Shown: one piece after another, positions 18,268-30,973 of the stretch
Numbering within the stretch: the first letter of the stretch is position 1
How the letters are laid out: each line of letters starts with the position of its first letter
Assembly (NCBI GenBank): GCA_964399535.1
Contig: CAYNRE010000037.1
Coordinates: forward strand, 1 to 64,000
DNA from: CAYNRE01 sp964399535
Lineage (GTDB): Bacteria; Planctomycetota; Planctomycetia; Pirellulales; CAYNRE01
Direction: 5' to 3'
DNA: 64,000 bases
Translations under genes and position numbers: made by a program
Notes under the pieces: generated by a model
What the model saw: the letters and a program-made list of their open reading frames with translations, nothing else
Database searches by the model: none
Told to the model about the DNA's origin: nothing

Positions 18268-21144
18268 ATGGGTAGGGGGCATTCTAGCCGCGGCGCGGGG
18301 CAGCTAGCGGACGGTGGGTCGGGTTCGCATTTGGATACGTTGGGCCGATCGCCATCGGCGCGGGTTTGGCGCGGCGGCGGCCAGTGCCGAAGGTCTACTT
18401 CGCAGCGCATCGCCTCTACGCTGCTGGTCGCGGCGCTCGCCATGTTGGCTCAGCCTTCTGCTGCGCGGGCTGTCGACTTTACTTGGGCGGGCCCGGTTTC
18501 GGGCTCCTGGGGGAACGCCAACCTGTGGAGCCCCAGCACCGGGGTGCCGAGCTTGGCGGCCGACAGCGCCACGATCGACGCGGTGGGTGGGCCCTACACC
18601 GTATCGCTCGATCAAACGCGGACGATCGATGCACTGTTCATGGATTCGTGGAACGCCAAAGTCGATTTGTCTGAAAACGATCTAGTCGCCGGTTTCGTGA
18701 TAGTCAATCGCGGAACGCTCAAGATTCCAAGCGGCTCGTTTTTGGACGTCTCGAATGAGCAAGAGCTGTCGTTCAATCATGGGATCATCGAGTTGGGTAC
18801 TAGCGGCGCTGTGATGCCGGCCAAGATGCAATTGAACGTGTTCTTCAACTACGGCAACATCAATGTAATGGGACCGACTCGACTCAGCGGCGACGGTCTC
18901 TTTCACAACGAGTTGTTTGATTCCGGGAATCTCCATGTCGCTCCCGCTGGAATTCTCACTGTGGCCAGCGAGGGCGCGGGCGAACCAGTTCGGTGGCAGA
19001 CGAACGGATCGTTCACTGTGGAGGGTCACGCTCGGTTCGAGGGCGCGACATACTCCCAACAACGCCTTTCAACGCCGGGGAACCTCACCATTTCCGGGCT
19101 GTTCGAAGTTGTCAACGGTCGCTTCGAAGTTTTGGGCGGCTCAGTGACCGGCACCGTACGGCTGATCGATTCGACGCTCAGCCTTTCCGCGGCAGGTAGC
19201 CCAGCCGCGACCTTTGAACTGAGCGGGGAAAGTTACCTGGAGGGAGTAGCACCGGGGAATCAGATCAACGCGACCGGTTACGTGCGCTGGGTGGGCTACA
19301 GCGACATGAACGGCGACCTGACCCTCCGCCCCGATGAACTGGGACGGGCGGGGCTCCACCCCTATTCGGCCAGCGCGACCTCGGGCAACCCGTTAACCAA
19401 CCGGGGCGCCATCGTGCTCGAAGGCACCGAGGCGCATCCCCAGGTGCCGCTCAATCTCAAGGCCAAGCTGGTCAACTATGGCACGTTGGAAGTCGCCCCG
19501 GGCACGGTGACCGATTACACGGGCCCCCGCTTGGAAGTTTTGGGAGGTACGGTCGACAGTCAGGGCCTGCTGCGGATGGATCACGCCACGCTGGCCAACT
19601 TCGGGGGCACCGTCTCGGGTAACTTTGAGCTGAACGAAGGGGTGCTCAACCTGCAGCAACCCGGTTCGGCCCAGGTGACCCTACGGGGCGACAGCACGAT
19701 TTATTCACTGGCCGCCGGGCACCAGGCCAGGCTGGCGACCGAGCCCGGCGAGACCGTGACGGTGACGATTAAGGATGAAGTGTTCACCTCCGATCCAACT
19801 TTTTACAGCTACAACGGGACATTGCGGGCGGACCTCGCCGCCGAATCGACGGCCGATTTGACGATCGATCTGAAGTACACTTATCCGTTATCCGCGGTAC
19901 CTAATCTGATCATCAGTGGCCCTGCTGAAGGCATGGGCCGACTGCGGATCGATGATTTGGCAGTTCCCGTACTGTTCGTAGCTCGCTCGGTCGAAGCGCT
20001 CGGCCACAGTGAACTCGAAGTGGAGAACCTCCTTATCGACGTTGGATCGCAGTGGACGATCCACCCTGGCGCCGAACTCGATTTGGTCGTTTCGGGCGCG
20101 CCGGAAACCGCCGGCCTACTGGGAGACAGGACTGTTATCGTCTCGCCGGGCACCGCAATCGATAATCAGGGTACGCTACGGGTCCACGGCAATTTTTCCA
20201 GCTTCGGTGGAACACTCACCGGTGGCCCTATCGATGTGGTAAATGGAATTCTCGAGATTGCTAACGAGTTAACGAGCGAGCCCCCACTTGTGTACTCGGA
20301 AACGGGCAACTTCCGCGTTCACGATGGCTCAATGGAGGGCGACCTGACTACCGAAATCCAGGTGGAATTCGTTGGGGCCGAGAACCTCTGGTCGCGAACG
20401 ACGAACACGACGATCGGCTACCTCTACCCCGACGCCAACCTGGTGAACCAAGGGGCCGTTACGGTGTCGGAAGGGGTGCTGCGGGCGGTGCCCAGCGCGG
20501 GCCGCATGACGAAGAACGAGGGGCTCTTGCACCTGGTCGAGGGCACTTCACTCGAGGCCACCGGCGACGTGGTGCAGACGGCCGCCGGCCGGCTGGAACT
20601 GGAGCTTTCCAGCGCCCTGCCCGGCGCGCACCTGGCGGCCACGGGCAACGTGTCGTTGGCCGGCGCCCTGGAGATCGAACTGGGGGAAGACCCGTCGAGC
20701 CTGCCCCTGTCGGGCCAGACGTTTGAGATCGTCAGCGCCGGGGGCATCTTGGGCGCGTTCGAAACGCTCTCGGGGCTGTTCTACAACGATCCCGATTCGG
20801 GGCTGAACCTGGTGCTTTGGCCCGAGTACAGTGCGGATCACCTGACGCTGACCGTACGGCTGGTGGGCGACGCCGGCGGCGATGGCGCCGTGGGCGCGGC
20901 CGACTACGCTGCCTGGGCGGCCCAATTTGGCCAGACGGGGCGGTACCTGTCGGCCGATTGGAACCTGGACGGCACGGTGGGGGCGGCCGACTACGCGATC
21001 TGGGCCGCTAATTTCGGGCAACACCTGGGTGCCGTGCCGGTGCCTGAACCCTCGGGACTGGCGCTCTTGGCCCTGGGCGGGGCGGTGGCGGCTGGAGGGG
21101 CGCGGCGGAGAAGCGGCAACCTCCGCTTGCCAGGCTCGCGCTAA
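18268..21144 (+). CDS. large PEP-CTERM protein with beta-helix-like repeats
   Basis: A 958-residue exported protein. A long n-region precedes a signal peptide (hydrophobic core around 48-64, ending ARA) and then a short FTWAGPVSGSWGNANLWSP motif, typical of autotransporter-like repeat proteins. Most of the length is Gly/Asn/Leu-rich with recurring phrases such as NRGTL, NYGTLEVAPG, NQGTLRVHG and EVLGGTVDSQG, which suggests a right-handed beta-helix. Dockerin-like motifs GDGAVGAADYAAW and LDGTVGAADYAIW precede the PEP-CTERM tag (PVPEPSGLALL ... RRR). Likely a surface or matrix structural protein. Its TAA stop overlaps the stop of the convergent gene at 21141. Confidence 0.8.
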   Translation: MGRGHSSRGAGQLADGGSGSHLDTLGRSPSARVWRGGGQCRRSTSQRIASTLLVAALAMLAQPSAARAVDFTWAGPVSGSWGNANLWSPSTGVPSLAADSATIDAVGGPYTVSLDQTRTIDALFMDSWNAKVDLSENDLVAGFVIVNRGTLKIPSGSFLDVSNEQELSFNHGIIELGTSGAVMPAKMQLNVFFNYGNINVMGPTRLSGDGLFHNELFDSGNLHVAPAGILTVASEGAGEPVRWQTNGSFTVEGHARFEGATYSQQRLSTPGNLTISGLFEVVNGRFEVLGGSVTGTVRLIDSTLSLSAAGSPAATFELSGESYLEGVAPGNQINATGYVRWVGYSDMNGDLTLRPDELGRAGLHPYSASATSGNPLTNRGAIVLEGTEAHPQVPLNLKAKLVNYGTLEVAPGTVTDYTGPRLEVLGGTVDSQGLLRMDHATLANFGGTVSGNFELNEGVLNLQQPGSAQVTLRGDSTIYSLAAGHQARLATEPGETVTVTIKDEVFTSDPTFYSYNGTLRADLAAESTADLTIDLKYTYPLSAVPNLIISGPAEGMGRLRIDDLAVPVLFVARSVEALGHSELEVENLLIDVGSQWTIHPGAELDLVVSGAPETAGLLGDRTVIVSPGTAIDNQGTLRVHGNFSSFGGTLTGGPIDVVNGILEIANELTSEPPLVYSETGNFRVHDGSMEGDLTTEIQVEFVGAENLWSRTTNTTIGYLYPDANLVNQGAVTVSEGVLRAVPSAGRMTKNEGLLHLVEGTSLEATGDVVQTAAGRLELELSSALPGAHLAATGNVSLAGALEIELGEDPSSLPLSGQTFEIVSAGGILGAFETLSGLFYNDPDSGLNLVLWPEYSADHLTLTVRLVGDAGGDGAVGAADYAAWAAQFGQTGRYLSADWNLDGTVGAADYAIWAANFGQHLGAVPVPEPSGLALLALGGAVAAGGARRRSGNLRLPGSR

Positions 21145-22493
21145 CCGGAGCGCCCCACCACCACAATGCCGGGCGGCTCGGGCAGGTCTTCGGTAATCAC
21201 CTTCCAGGTGGCCCCCATCTCGCGCATGGCGCTGAAATCTTGCGGGGCGTAGCCGAACTCCAGTTGCGGGGTGGCCTGGGGCTTGCCCCCCACGAAGCGC
21301 GACTCCATCTCGGCATCCAGAATGCCCGAGACCAGCAGCGTGCGCTCCACCGGGTAGGGAGCCCGGCCCTGGCGGAAATGGGTTTGAATGGCGTGCGACA
21401 GCGCGCGGAACAGGTTGCGATTCTGCCAGGGCCCTACGTAGAAGCTGGTTGCCCGGGGCTGGGTTTCGCCGGCCAGGCGACAGGCGAAATTCCAGCGGGT
21501 GCCGCTGGAGCCGATCTTGAGGCCGATAGCCCGCAGTCCATCGCAGTAGGTAACCAGCACGCCGTGCGGGGGCGAGCCGCCCACGCGCTCGCTTGCGGCC
21601 AGCTCGCGCAGCGGAGGGAGCCCCCCGCCCAGTTCGGCGGCCATGGCGGCCTCGGCCAGCTGGACCGACCAGAGCCCCTGGTCGGCGGCCTGCCACAGGG
21701 CGGGGCCTTCGAGAAACTGGACCTCGCGCACCCCGGTTTCGCCGCCACGGCGGCTTTCCACCAGCGACTGGAGCACCTCGAGGCAATGGAAATCGTACGA
21801 TTCGACGCCGCCGCCGTGGATTGAAACCGCCGCTTCAACCACGCACCCCGGGGGCAGCTCGAGCGGTGGGCGCCGTTCGGCCAGCGGCACCGAACTGCCG
21901 GCCATGAGCGGAAAGCCCATTTGCCGGGCCGTTTCCACCATTTCCAGCGCCCAATCCCAGCGGTAGGAAAGGTGCTTGTCGCTGAACACCGGGGCTACCT
22001 GGCCGGTGCGGCGGAAGGTGGCCACGATGTCGTCGAAGAACCGTTTGCGGGGGTATTCGTGCTGCCCCTTGGCGTTGGTGGGGTAGGTGCCGTGCTCGCC
22101 GATCGACAGCACGCCGTCGGCCGCCAGTTGGCTGCCTCCCAAGGTTAGCGCCTGGTCGATGGTGGGAAAAATCGGAATGGAAAACTGCCGGCCGATTTCC
22201 CGGGCCATATCGGCTTCGGGAAACTGGTCGACATACAGGCTCACTACCTTCATGCCCGGGTCGACCCACTGGCCGTTGAACAGGTAGGGGACCAGGAAGT
22301 TTTCCAGGATCACGTGGGCATGGCTGCGATAGGTGAACTCGGTGATTACCGCCGCCACGCGCAGCGGCTCGGTGGAAGGGGCCGCCGCGAGCCGGCCGAG
22401 GCGCGTGCCCAAAGCGCTACCCAGCGTCAGGGTGCCTGCCGTGTGCGAAAGAAAACCGCGGCGTGAAAGCCTGCCAGCCTCGAAATCGCGCAT
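21141..22493 (-). CDS. Tat-exported protein of unknown function
   Basis: A 450-residue protein with a twin-arginine signal (LSRRGFLSHTAGTL, residues 9-22). The mature part is compact and globular, with RVAAVITEFTYRSHAHVILENFL at its start split into a possible nucleotide- or sugar-binding strand-helix, and a later GEHGTYPTNAKGQ. I do not recognise a named family; planctomycetes encode several proteins of this kind next to oxidoreductases. The gene upstream on the same strand is the metallophosphoesterase, whose stop lies 66 bases before this start, so the two are probably co-transcribed. The exported location and co-transcription suggest degradation of an external substrate. Confidence 0.65.
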   Translation of the reverse strand: MRDFEAGRLSRRGFLSHTAGTLTLGSALGTRLGRLAAAPSTEPLRVAAVITEFTYRSHAHVILENFLVPYLFNGQWVDPGMKVVSLYVDQFPEADMAREIGRQFSIPIFPTIDQALTLGGSQLAADGVLSIGEHGTYPTNAKGQHEYPRKRFFDDIVATFRRTGQVAPVFSDKHLSYRWDWALEMVETARQMGFPLMAGSSVPLAERRPPLELPPGCVVEAAVSIHGGGVESYDFHCLEVLQSLVESRRGGETGVREVQFLEGPALWQAADQGLWSVQLAEAAMAAELGGGLPPLRELAASERVGGSPPHGVLVTYCDGLRAIGLKIGSSGTRWNFACRLAGETQPRATSFYVGPWQNRNLFRALSHAIQTHFRQGRAPYPVERTLLVSGILDAEMESRFVGGKPQATPQLEFGYAPQDFSAMREMGATWKVITEDLPEPPGIVVVGRSG

Positions 22494-22559
22494 GGGTTTG
22501 GGCTCCCGTGTTCCGTGCGCCTGGTTGGATCTGGTTTGCAGCGCCGCGCCGGCCGCCGG

Positions 22560-23906
22560 TTAGTTTCCGGTCTGCGTGGTCGCGGCTTCGCTGGGATACC
22601 GGTCGAGCACTTTGCCCGTGGGGTCGATGGCCACGTAGCGGCGCTGGCCCTGGTGAAGCGTGGCCTCGATGAAGTGAGGTTTGCTCTGGCTGGCGGCCAG
22701 GTACCAGGTGCGGTGCCAAGGCTTGACGCCGCGGGGGAACTGCCCCATGCAGCCGTCGCCCAGGTACAGCACCCCCTGGGGATCGACATTGCCACCGCGA
22801 ATCGGGTAGGTGCGCTTGTAGGTGTGGTCGTGGTGCTCGAAGGCCACGTCGAGACCGTACTGGTCGAACAACGGCGTCCAATGCTCGCGCACCAGCCGGC
22901 TTTGCTCGCCGTCGTAGGGCCGAAACGAGGGGTAGCCCGGCACGTGATACGCGGCCAACACATGGGTGGTATCTTGCCGGGCCGCCAATTCGCGGGCCAG
23001 CCACTGGGCCTGAGCGCCGTCGATCGCGCTGATGTGGCCCGTATCGAGCAGGAAGATGCTGAGATAGCCTCCCACGTCGAGCACGCCGTAGCTCGACAGG
23101 CCGGGCCGCACGAACACCGAGAAGAAGTAGGGGGCCTTGTCCATGGTTTGGCCATAGCCGCCTTGTACTTCGTGATTACCGATGGCGGCCACCAGCGGAA
23201 TGCGCCGGCCGGTGGAGGTGATCATTCGCTCGGTCCAGATCTTGAGCCATTGCTCGACCAGGTTGGCCGCCTTGGGGCTGCCGTTCTCGTAGGCGATGTC
23301 GCCCCCCAGCACCACCAGGTGCGGATCGCGCTCGGCCGCCAGCGTGCAGAGTTTGGCATAGGTGGGCGAAACACTGCAGTCTCCCCCCACGATGATGCGA
23401 ATCGGTTCGGCATCGCTGCGGGGTAGCGTGCGGAACCGCTCGATGGTTCCATAGCTGGGAATGCGAAACTCGTACTCGCTACCCGGCGTAAGTCGCGATA
23501 ATTCGACCGTGTGAACCAAGCGGTCGGTGTAGGGCATCGGGAGGCTGTGGCCGTGGGCCAGGATCCACTCCTCGCTCCCCATCAGGCGGTATTCCACGGT
23601 GGCAATCTTCGCCACGGGAATGCTCGGCTCGTCATCGGCCGGCGCGCCGGTTTCCGCCGCGCTTTCGCTCGATTGATCGCTCGGAGCGGTTGCCGGCGGA
23701 GTGGGGGCCGGATCTGGGGGAATCGCCTCCGAAGCGCGCGACGAATGCCAGATGACCACCATGGTCGTCGCCGGATCGCGCTGCCACATCAGGTAGCGGG
23801 CCAGGGGCTCGCGGGCTTCGCCGCGCTCGGCCGTCCAGGTGCCCAATGCAAGCAGCAATAGCCAGCCCGAGAAACCGCGGGCTTTACAGAGAGAGAAGTG
23901 CGGCAC
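22560..23906 (-). CDS. exported metallophosphoesterase, purple-acid-phosphatase-like
   Basis: A 448-residue protein with a signal peptide (FSGWLLLLALGTWTAERGEA). An N-terminal fibronectin-like domain is interrupted by a Pro/Ala/Ser-rich loop (about 60-95). The calcineurin-like phosphoesterase domain follows: GGDCSVSP in place of the usual D-x-H motif, VVLGGDIAY, AAIGNHE, AAYHVPGYPS and the final FEHHDHTYKR. The order of fibronectin-like plus catalytic domain is that of purple acid phosphatases and PhoD-like enzymes. It should hydrolyse phosphate mono- or diesters in the periplasm. The start is GTG 23906, with GAGG eight bases upstream; the longer frame to 23987 lacks a ribosome site. Confidence 0.8.
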   Translation of the reverse strand: MPHFSLCKARGFSGWLLLLALGTWTAERGEAREPLARYLMWQRDPATTMVVIWHSSRASEAIPPDPAPTPPATAPSDQSSESAAETGAPADDEPSIPVAKIATVEYRLMGSEEWILAHGHSLPMPYTDRLVHTVELSRLTPGSEYEFRIPSYGTIERFRTLPRSDAEPIRIIVGGDCSVSPTYAKLCTLAAERDPHLVVLGGDIAYENGSPKAANLVEQWLKIWTERMITSTGRRIPLVAAIGNHEVQGGYGQTMDKAPYFFSVFVRPGLSSYGVLDVGGYLSIFLLDTGHISAIDGAQAQWLARELAARQDTTHVLAAYHVPGYPSFRPYDGEQSRLVREHWTPLFDQYGLDVAFEHHDHTYKRTYPIRGGNVDPQGVLYLGDGCMGQFPRGVKPWHRTWYLAASQSKPHFIEATLHQGQRRYVAIDPTGKVLDRYPSEAATTQTGN

Positions 23907-24114
23907 GGCAAGAACCTCGGCGGGGTGCGGCGGCGGCGGACCGTGGGGCAAGGGCTCTCCGCGCAACGCCCTGTGCGCGGTGGGCAATTGGGCCGATTAT
24001 CGCCGCCCGGGGCGCCCCGTCAAATTGGCGAGGCTCGAGGTGCCTCGAACCGGGCGCACCGAGAGCCCGGCGCACCGCGTGGCATCCAGCAGAATACCCC
24101 CGGGCGAGGCGATC

Positions 24115-27822
<3,708 letters not shown>

Positions 27823-28395
27823 AACAGCCGTTCCCTCCCATGCCATTGCCAAGGGGGCGCCGAAGTCAGAGCCGCCCGCGGCCGGCCGAGCCGACTGGCG
27901 GGGGTGCGCACCCAACCGCACCCTGGTTTCACCCACCAGCAAGGAGCGGGGGGGTGGCTGGCGCGGCTAACCCTTATCGTATCAATAGCTTAGCGTCGGA
28001 ATCCTCGGTCGGTGCTGGGGCCCAACGCCGCGAAGCTACCGGCCCGGGGCCCTGGCAGTCGAGTATCCCACACGACAGAAACCCAAACAAGGCACGGGGT
28101 TCGCGCCTGCCCGGCCCAAGTCGCGGCGGGCCCGCGCCGGGCGAGGGGTTCGGGTTGGCTGCCAGCCGTTTGCCAGGGCCAAGGATTCATCGTGAATTGC
28201 CTGGTCGAAGCATTCGGTGCAATTAGCAAGGTCAACCCATTCGCAACAGGGCTCAAGATCGCTGTAGCCGATACCGATAAGACGGGTGATGAACCCTGGT
28301 TTGCGCGCGCCGGCCCCCCTTGCAGGGCCGAGTGAGCCGATCGGTTGCTCGGTTTAATTCGAGCCGCTCGCGAGCCTTCGACCCTGGGCCGGACC
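27823..28395. other. divergent intergenic region upstream of metH
   Basis: 573 bases between metH (leftward) and the one-TM protein (rightward). I looked for a B12 box, SAM and SAH riboswitch cores on the metH strand and found none. An AT-richer patch around 27970-27995 is the most promoter-like part. No open frame here looks real. Confidence 0.4.
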
Positions 28396-29493
28396 ATGAT
28401 TGAAGAAGCCAAGACCCAGGCGCTGACCGAGCCGGCAGCCCGGCTCGAGTCGCGTCCGCCCGCTTCGACGTCGCCGGCGTCGTTGGGCCTTCGTGTGTTG
28501 GCGCGCATTCCCGATGTTTCGCTGGCGGTCGACCCCGCGCGCGAAGTGGTCCCCGCGCCCGCGAAAGCCGCTTCGCCCGAGATTTTGGAGCAGGCCGACC
28601 AGCAGGTATTGGCCGGCTTGGAACTGGCCGCGCGGTGGTTGGCGGCGGTTAAGCAGTCGGCCTGGGTGGCCCGTTTGCCCGCCCTGGCCATGTTGGCGGG
28701 GGTGAGTCCGATTTGGTCGCTCCTGTTGCAAACCATCAGCGTTCTGGCCGGCACCTACCGGCGGCTTTCGCAAGGTGAATGGACCCTGGCGCGACAGCCG
28801 CGATTTCTGGTTGCCTGCGGCGTCCTGGTCCTGCTTGCCGGTTGGGCGCTGGTCATGTCGCGCCCGCCCGGAGTACTTCAGGTAGCCGACGCGCCGTCGC
28901 CAGCCCCGGCGGCCCACGCACCGCAGCTCGCGGCCGAGCCGGCGGCAAGGGAAACCTCGGCGCCGCCGTTTACTGAATCCGCGCCGGCGGCCCCGCCGAG
29001 CTACCCAATCGGTCCCCAGGTTCCGCAGGTAGCGCTCAATCCCAACTCGAGCCCGGCCAGCGTGGACGAGCGTGGGTCCGCCGCCGAAGTCGCATTGGCG
29101 GCTCCTTCGCCTCCGGCTGCACCTTCGGCCAATGGCCCCGCCGATTTGGCGCCTGTTCCAGCTTCGCCCGTCTGGGGCGGGCCCCTCGACGCCGAGCGCG
29201 AGGGGACCTACTCGGCCAATCGGCCGGCGGCAACCGGAGCCCCTTCGCTTGCCGATCCGACGGAGCCTGTCGCACCGGGCACCGGCCCTGCCTTGGGCCC
29301 CGCGCTCGGGTCGCCACCGGCGAGCGATCAGTCGCCGTTTCAGCCGTCGCGCTGGTCCGAGGTTCCCCGCTCGCCGCGAGTTGCCGCGCGCGTCACAGGC
29401 GTGCGGGCCAGCCGTGGGTACCGTGGGTCCGACGGCGCGGCACCCGAGGGGATTCGGCAAATGCCTTTGGCACCAACCACCAGGATGCGGTGA
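28396..29493 (+). CDS. single-pass Pro/Ala-rich membrane protein of the EPS cluster
   Basis: A 365-residue protein. The N-terminal part is helical and rich in Ala/Glu. One clear transmembrane helix, FLVACGVLVLLAGWALVM, lies at about 138-155. It is followed by about 200 residues of Pro/Ala/Ser-rich, probably disordered periplasmic sequence. No named domain is recognised. It overlaps the CpsD-like kinase gene downstream by one base (TGATG), so the two products are made together. By position it could be the membrane partner of the kinase, the role Wzz-type proteins play, but it lacks the usual two-helix Wzz layout. ATG 28396 is preferred over 28345 on context; the evidence is modest. Confidence 0.65.
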   Translation: MIEEAKTQALTEPAARLESRPPASTSPASLGLRVLARIPDVSLAVDPAREVVPAPAKAASPEILEQADQQVLAGLELAARWLAAVKQSAWVARLPALAMLAGVSPIWSLLLQTISVLAGTYRRLSQGEWTLARQPRFLVACGVLVLLAGWALVMSRPPGVLQVADAPSPAPAAHAPQLAAEPAARETSAPPFTESAPAAPPSYPIGPQVPQVALNPNSSPASVDERGSAAEVALAAPSPPAAPSANGPADLAPVPASPVWGGPLDAEREGTYSANRPAATGAPSLADPTEPVAPGTGPALGPALGSPPASDQSPFQPSRWSEVPRSPRVAARVTGVRASRGYRGSDGAAPEGIRQMPLAPTTRMR

Positions 29494-30887
29494 TGGCACT
29501 GGATCGTTTGTTTATCAAGGCGTTTGACAAGCGCCCGGCGGCGGTTCCGGCCGAGGCCGAGGTGGCCGCGTTGGCTGCAGCTGAGGTGCCCGCCGATTCC
29601 CCGGCGCCGGCAATCGCCAGCGCGCCGTCCCCCCGAACCAAACAGCGCGGCCTGAAGAGCAGAACCAAATTAGTTCGCCGCCGCGACGCCGCCAACCAAG
29701 CCGAGCGCCGCCAACCTGCCGCGCAGGCAGGTGCCGCAAAACGGGTCGCGCCAGGCAGGCGTGTCGCCAACTCGCCGGCCGCGGAACCAGACACTTCCTC
29801 GAATCGATCGCGGCCGGCCAGCGGCTCCGAGCGCCCTCGGCGCCGCAAGGCCACGACCTTGGTTCAGCGCAAAGCAGGTTCGAGGCCCGATCAAAAAACG
29901 ATCGCCGCCGCGATTACTGCACCCGCTCGAGCCGCAAACCCCGTGGCCTCGACGGCGGCCCAAGTTGCCGCGACCGAGGTGGCTGCCCTGGCCAAGGCAC
30001 CTGCCGTGGCGGCCAGCCGGGAGAAGCATTACCGGGTCGATGGCCCCTCGGGCGGTCCGATTCCTCACAGCATTTCCATCGAGATTGCGCCGCCGGTAGC
30101 CGCGGCGTCGGCTCGCCCGGTCGAGCCGCTGCCAGCGACTCCCGCCTCGGCCGCTCGATTACCGATGGATTCAAGCCCTGCCGAGGCGTTGCGTCCGCTG
30201 TCGAGCTTCCAGCCACGGCTGGCATCTCGGCCGTGGATCGATCCGGTGTGGCAAGTTCCCCGGGTCGAGTGGCCCGAAGTTTGCAATCGCTGGCTTGGCC
30301 GTGCTGGCGAGGCATTGCAGCATTTAGCCGGCCAGTTGGGGAACCAGTCTCTGCGCCGGGTGACGCTGGTCAGCGGCTGCCATCGCAGCGAGGGACGAAC
30401 CACGCTCTCGCTTTGCCTGGCCCGCGCGCTGGCTACGGCCGGGGTGAGCGTGGCGCTGGTCGACGCCGATTTTGCCCGGCCAGCCTTGGCCCAGCGGCTA
30501 GGGCTGGCGCCGACGACCAGTTGGGTCGAGCAGCTCAGCGGAGAGATTCCTTTGGAGGAGGCCTTGATCGAGTCGGTCGAAGACCGGCTCACGGTGCTGC
30601 CGCTGGTGGCTCCGGTCGAGCGAGGTCAGGCCCTTTGGCAGCGCCATCAGGTCGATGCCGCGCTGGCCGCGCTTCGCCAGCGCTACGAGGTGGTTCTGGT
30701 CGATTCGCCACCGGTGTCCGAGTTCGGTCCCGCCGAGGCGGCGACTCCCACAGCTTGGACCCAAGTGGACCTGGCCCTGTTGGTACACGACCTCCGCGAA
30801 AACCGCCCAACCCAACTGGAAGCGGCCGCCCGGCGCGTGCGCTCCTCGGGCGTGAGCCTGTGGGGCGTGGTGGAGAATTACGCCTGA
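29493..30887 (+). CDS. CpsD-like (BY-kinase/MinD-type) ATPase with long disordered N-terminus
   Basis: A 464-residue protein. Residues 1 to about 250 are Ala/Pro/Arg-rich and low in complexity. Residues about 280-464 form a P-loop ATPase of the CpsD/ExoP/MinD type: SGCHRSEGRTT at 293-303 (deviant P-loop, with Arg where the usual Lys stands), Walker A' VDADF near 323, and Walker B VVLVDSPP near 400. Bacterial tyrosine kinases of this kind control polysaccharide chain length. The usual tyrosine cluster at the C-terminus is missing, with only one Tyr in NYA at the end. It is translationally coupled to the gene before it and followed by an ExeA-type ATPase, an arrangement seen next to exosortase systems. 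Confidence 0.75.
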   Translation: MALDRLFIKAFDKRPAAVPAEAEVAALAAAEVPADSPAPAIASAPSPRTKQRGLKSRTKLVRRRDAANQAERRQPAAQAGAAKRVAPGRRVANSPAAEPDTSSNRSRPASGSERPRRRKATTLVQRKAGSRPDQKTIAAAITAPARAANPVASTAAQVAATEVAALAKAPAVAASREKHYRVDGPSGGPIPHSISIEIAPPVAAASARPVEPLPATPASAARLPMDSSPAEALRPLSSFQPRLASRPWIDPVWQVPRVEWPEVCNRWLGRAGEALQHLAGQLGNQSLRRVTLVSGCHRSEGRTTLSLCLARALATAGVSVALVDADFARPALAQRLGLAPTTSWVEQLSGEIPLEEALIESVEDRLTVLPLVAPVERGQALWQRHQVDAALAALRQRYEVVLVDSPPVSEFGPAEAATPTAWTQVDLALLVHDLRENRPTQLEAAARRVRSSGVSLWGVVENYA

Positions 30888-30973
30888 TCGCGCGGCGCAG
30901 GTAGCGCCGTGGCAGGTTCTCGAATCAGCGACACCGCCCCGCACTGGGGCAGGCATGGGAGGCTCCCTCGGCC

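Noticed and set aside
27823..28395. A cobalamin or S-adenosylhomocysteine riboswitch upstream of metH
   Set aside because: Neither the B12 box nor the SAH core could be found on the metH strand by eye. A covariance-model search would be decisive.
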